DNA from: VBDM01 sp041493345 | GTDB lineage: Bacteria; Pseudomonadota; Gammaproteobacteria; Burkholderiales; SG8-39 | Reading direction: 5' to 3' | Length of the DNA: 5,480 nucleotides | NCBI GenBank assembly: GCA_041493345.1 | Contig: JBGPYQ010000224.1 | Coordinates: 1 to 5,480, forward strand | In this document: positions 5,302-5,480 of the stretch, in pieces | Position numbering within the stretch: the first letter of the stretch is position 1 | Layout: each line of letters opens with the position of its first letter | Notes under the pieces: generated by a model | Database searches by the model: none | What the model saw: the letters and a program-made list of their open reading frames with translations, nothing else | What the model was told of the DNA's origin: nothing | Program-made: the position numbers and the translations under genes

Positions 5302-5395
5302 CATTCACGTTTCGATGCCCAGGAATCAACGAGTTAAGGAAAAATAGCACACCCCAAATAAAAACAGCAAACACACCTTTGTAACGAGGCGAACC

Positions 5396-5480
5396 TTGAA
5401 CAAGCCCCGGCCGCGTCTTCCCGACCCGGTTCGCGACGGCCTGCGCCACATTCATGGCAGCGCCCGCGCCGGAACTGCCC
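5396..5480 (+). CDS. Possible integron integrase, N-terminal start only (runs off the window)
   Basis: The frame starts at TTG 5396 with GAGG (5386-5389) six bases upstream, and is open to the window edge (28 codons). It reads MNKPRPRLPDPVRDGLRHIHG and on. Integron integrases begin with a similar pattern from memory, roughly P-K-L-L-D-x-V-R-D-x-L-R-x-x-H-Y-S-x-R-T-E. About half the visible positions agree (Leu, Asp, Val-Arg-Asp, Leu-Arg, His, Ser, Arg). The conserved HYS-x-R-T-E part reads HGSARAG, so the gene may be divergent, decayed or frameshifted. The direction, divergent from the cassettes, and the SOS-controlled promoter upstream match an intI. Another plus frame with ATG at 5454 (MAAPAPELP) cannot be excluded as the true start. 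The GC-rich composition begins abruptly at about 5385, matching a resident gene. Confidence 0.45.
   Translation, partial: MNKPRPRLPDPVRDGLRHIHGSARAGTA

Larger units (their letters stand above)
5187..5395. other. AT-rich control region between array and presumed integrase (putative attI region)
   Basis: No convincing gene lies here. It holds the LexA box and plus-strand promoter at 5266-5301, a minus-strand promoter candidate at 5253-5281 and a small hairpin followed by Ts (5251-5274). A perfect GTTRRRY core was not found in the expected orientation. The nearest is TTTAGGG on the minus strand (5260-5254). Its TTAGGG is what the R'' box CCCTAAC of the first attC predicts for the start of this cassette, but the normally invariant G is a T. 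The attI assignment is therefore provisional. Confidence 0.4.

Noticed and set aside
5372..5404. Possible third attC half near GTTACAAAGG on the minus strand
   Set aside because: The core is GTTACAA, which does not fit GTTRRRY, and no complementary R'' arm is found nearby.
5183..5455. Minus-strand 90-aa frame with one hydrophobic stretch that overlaps the SRPBCC start by ATGA
   Set aside because: It runs through the LexA box, the promoter region and an abrupt composition change, has no ribosome site at its ATG, and is antisense to the better-supported integrase-like frame. The ATGA overlap looks coincidental because the SRPBCC gene has its own strong ribosome site.

Overview
The window looks like a stretch of chromosome from a high-GC Gram-negative proteobacterium, probably beta- or gammaproteobacterial. 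It carries a short integron gene-cassette array. The host call rests on a Kdo hydroxylase gene (an enzyme of lipopolysaccharide inner-core modification), on the GC-rich codon use of the three left-hand genes, and on the LexA-box type seen at the right.

Layout, left to right. 1-350 is mostly AT-rich non-coding DNA. 351-893 (minus) is an uncharacterised 180-aa protein. It is divergently arranged with 1166-1984 (plus), a NYN-domain putative RNase with a C-terminal LOTUS/OST-HTH-like region. 2115-3554 (minus) is a CPA2-type cation:proton antiporter that converges on the NYN gene. These are ordinary GC-rich chromosomal genes.

From about 3626 to the right edge the character changes. Two sites have full attC architecture (complementary R boxes, unpaired spacers, complementary L boxes and an inner hairpin) at 3626-3694 and 4593-4673, both oriented on the minus strand. 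Between them lies one gene, a Kdo 3-hydroxylase homologue (3696-4571), so this unit reads as a complete gene cassette of about 967 bp. The cassette ends carry a perfect 11-bp inverted repeat, as expected for a cassette that closes into its own attC. Further right an AT-richer SRPBCC-fold gene (4749-5186) sits in cassette position 1.

Next comes an AT-rich control region (about 5187-5395). It holds a perfect 16-bp LexA/SOS box inside a good plus-strand promoter, and a possible cassette promoter facing the array. At the right edge a plus-strand frame begins at 5396 with a Shine-Dalgarno sequence. Its few visible codons resemble the N-terminus of integron integrases. This is the standard integron layout of intI divergent from attI plus cassettes, with an SOS-controlled integrase promoter. 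The integrase call is tentative because only 28 codons are visible.

The most interesting content is a lipid A/Kdo-modifying enzyme carried as a mobile integron cassette, meaning a potential surface-modification trait that can be shuffled in response to the SOS response.
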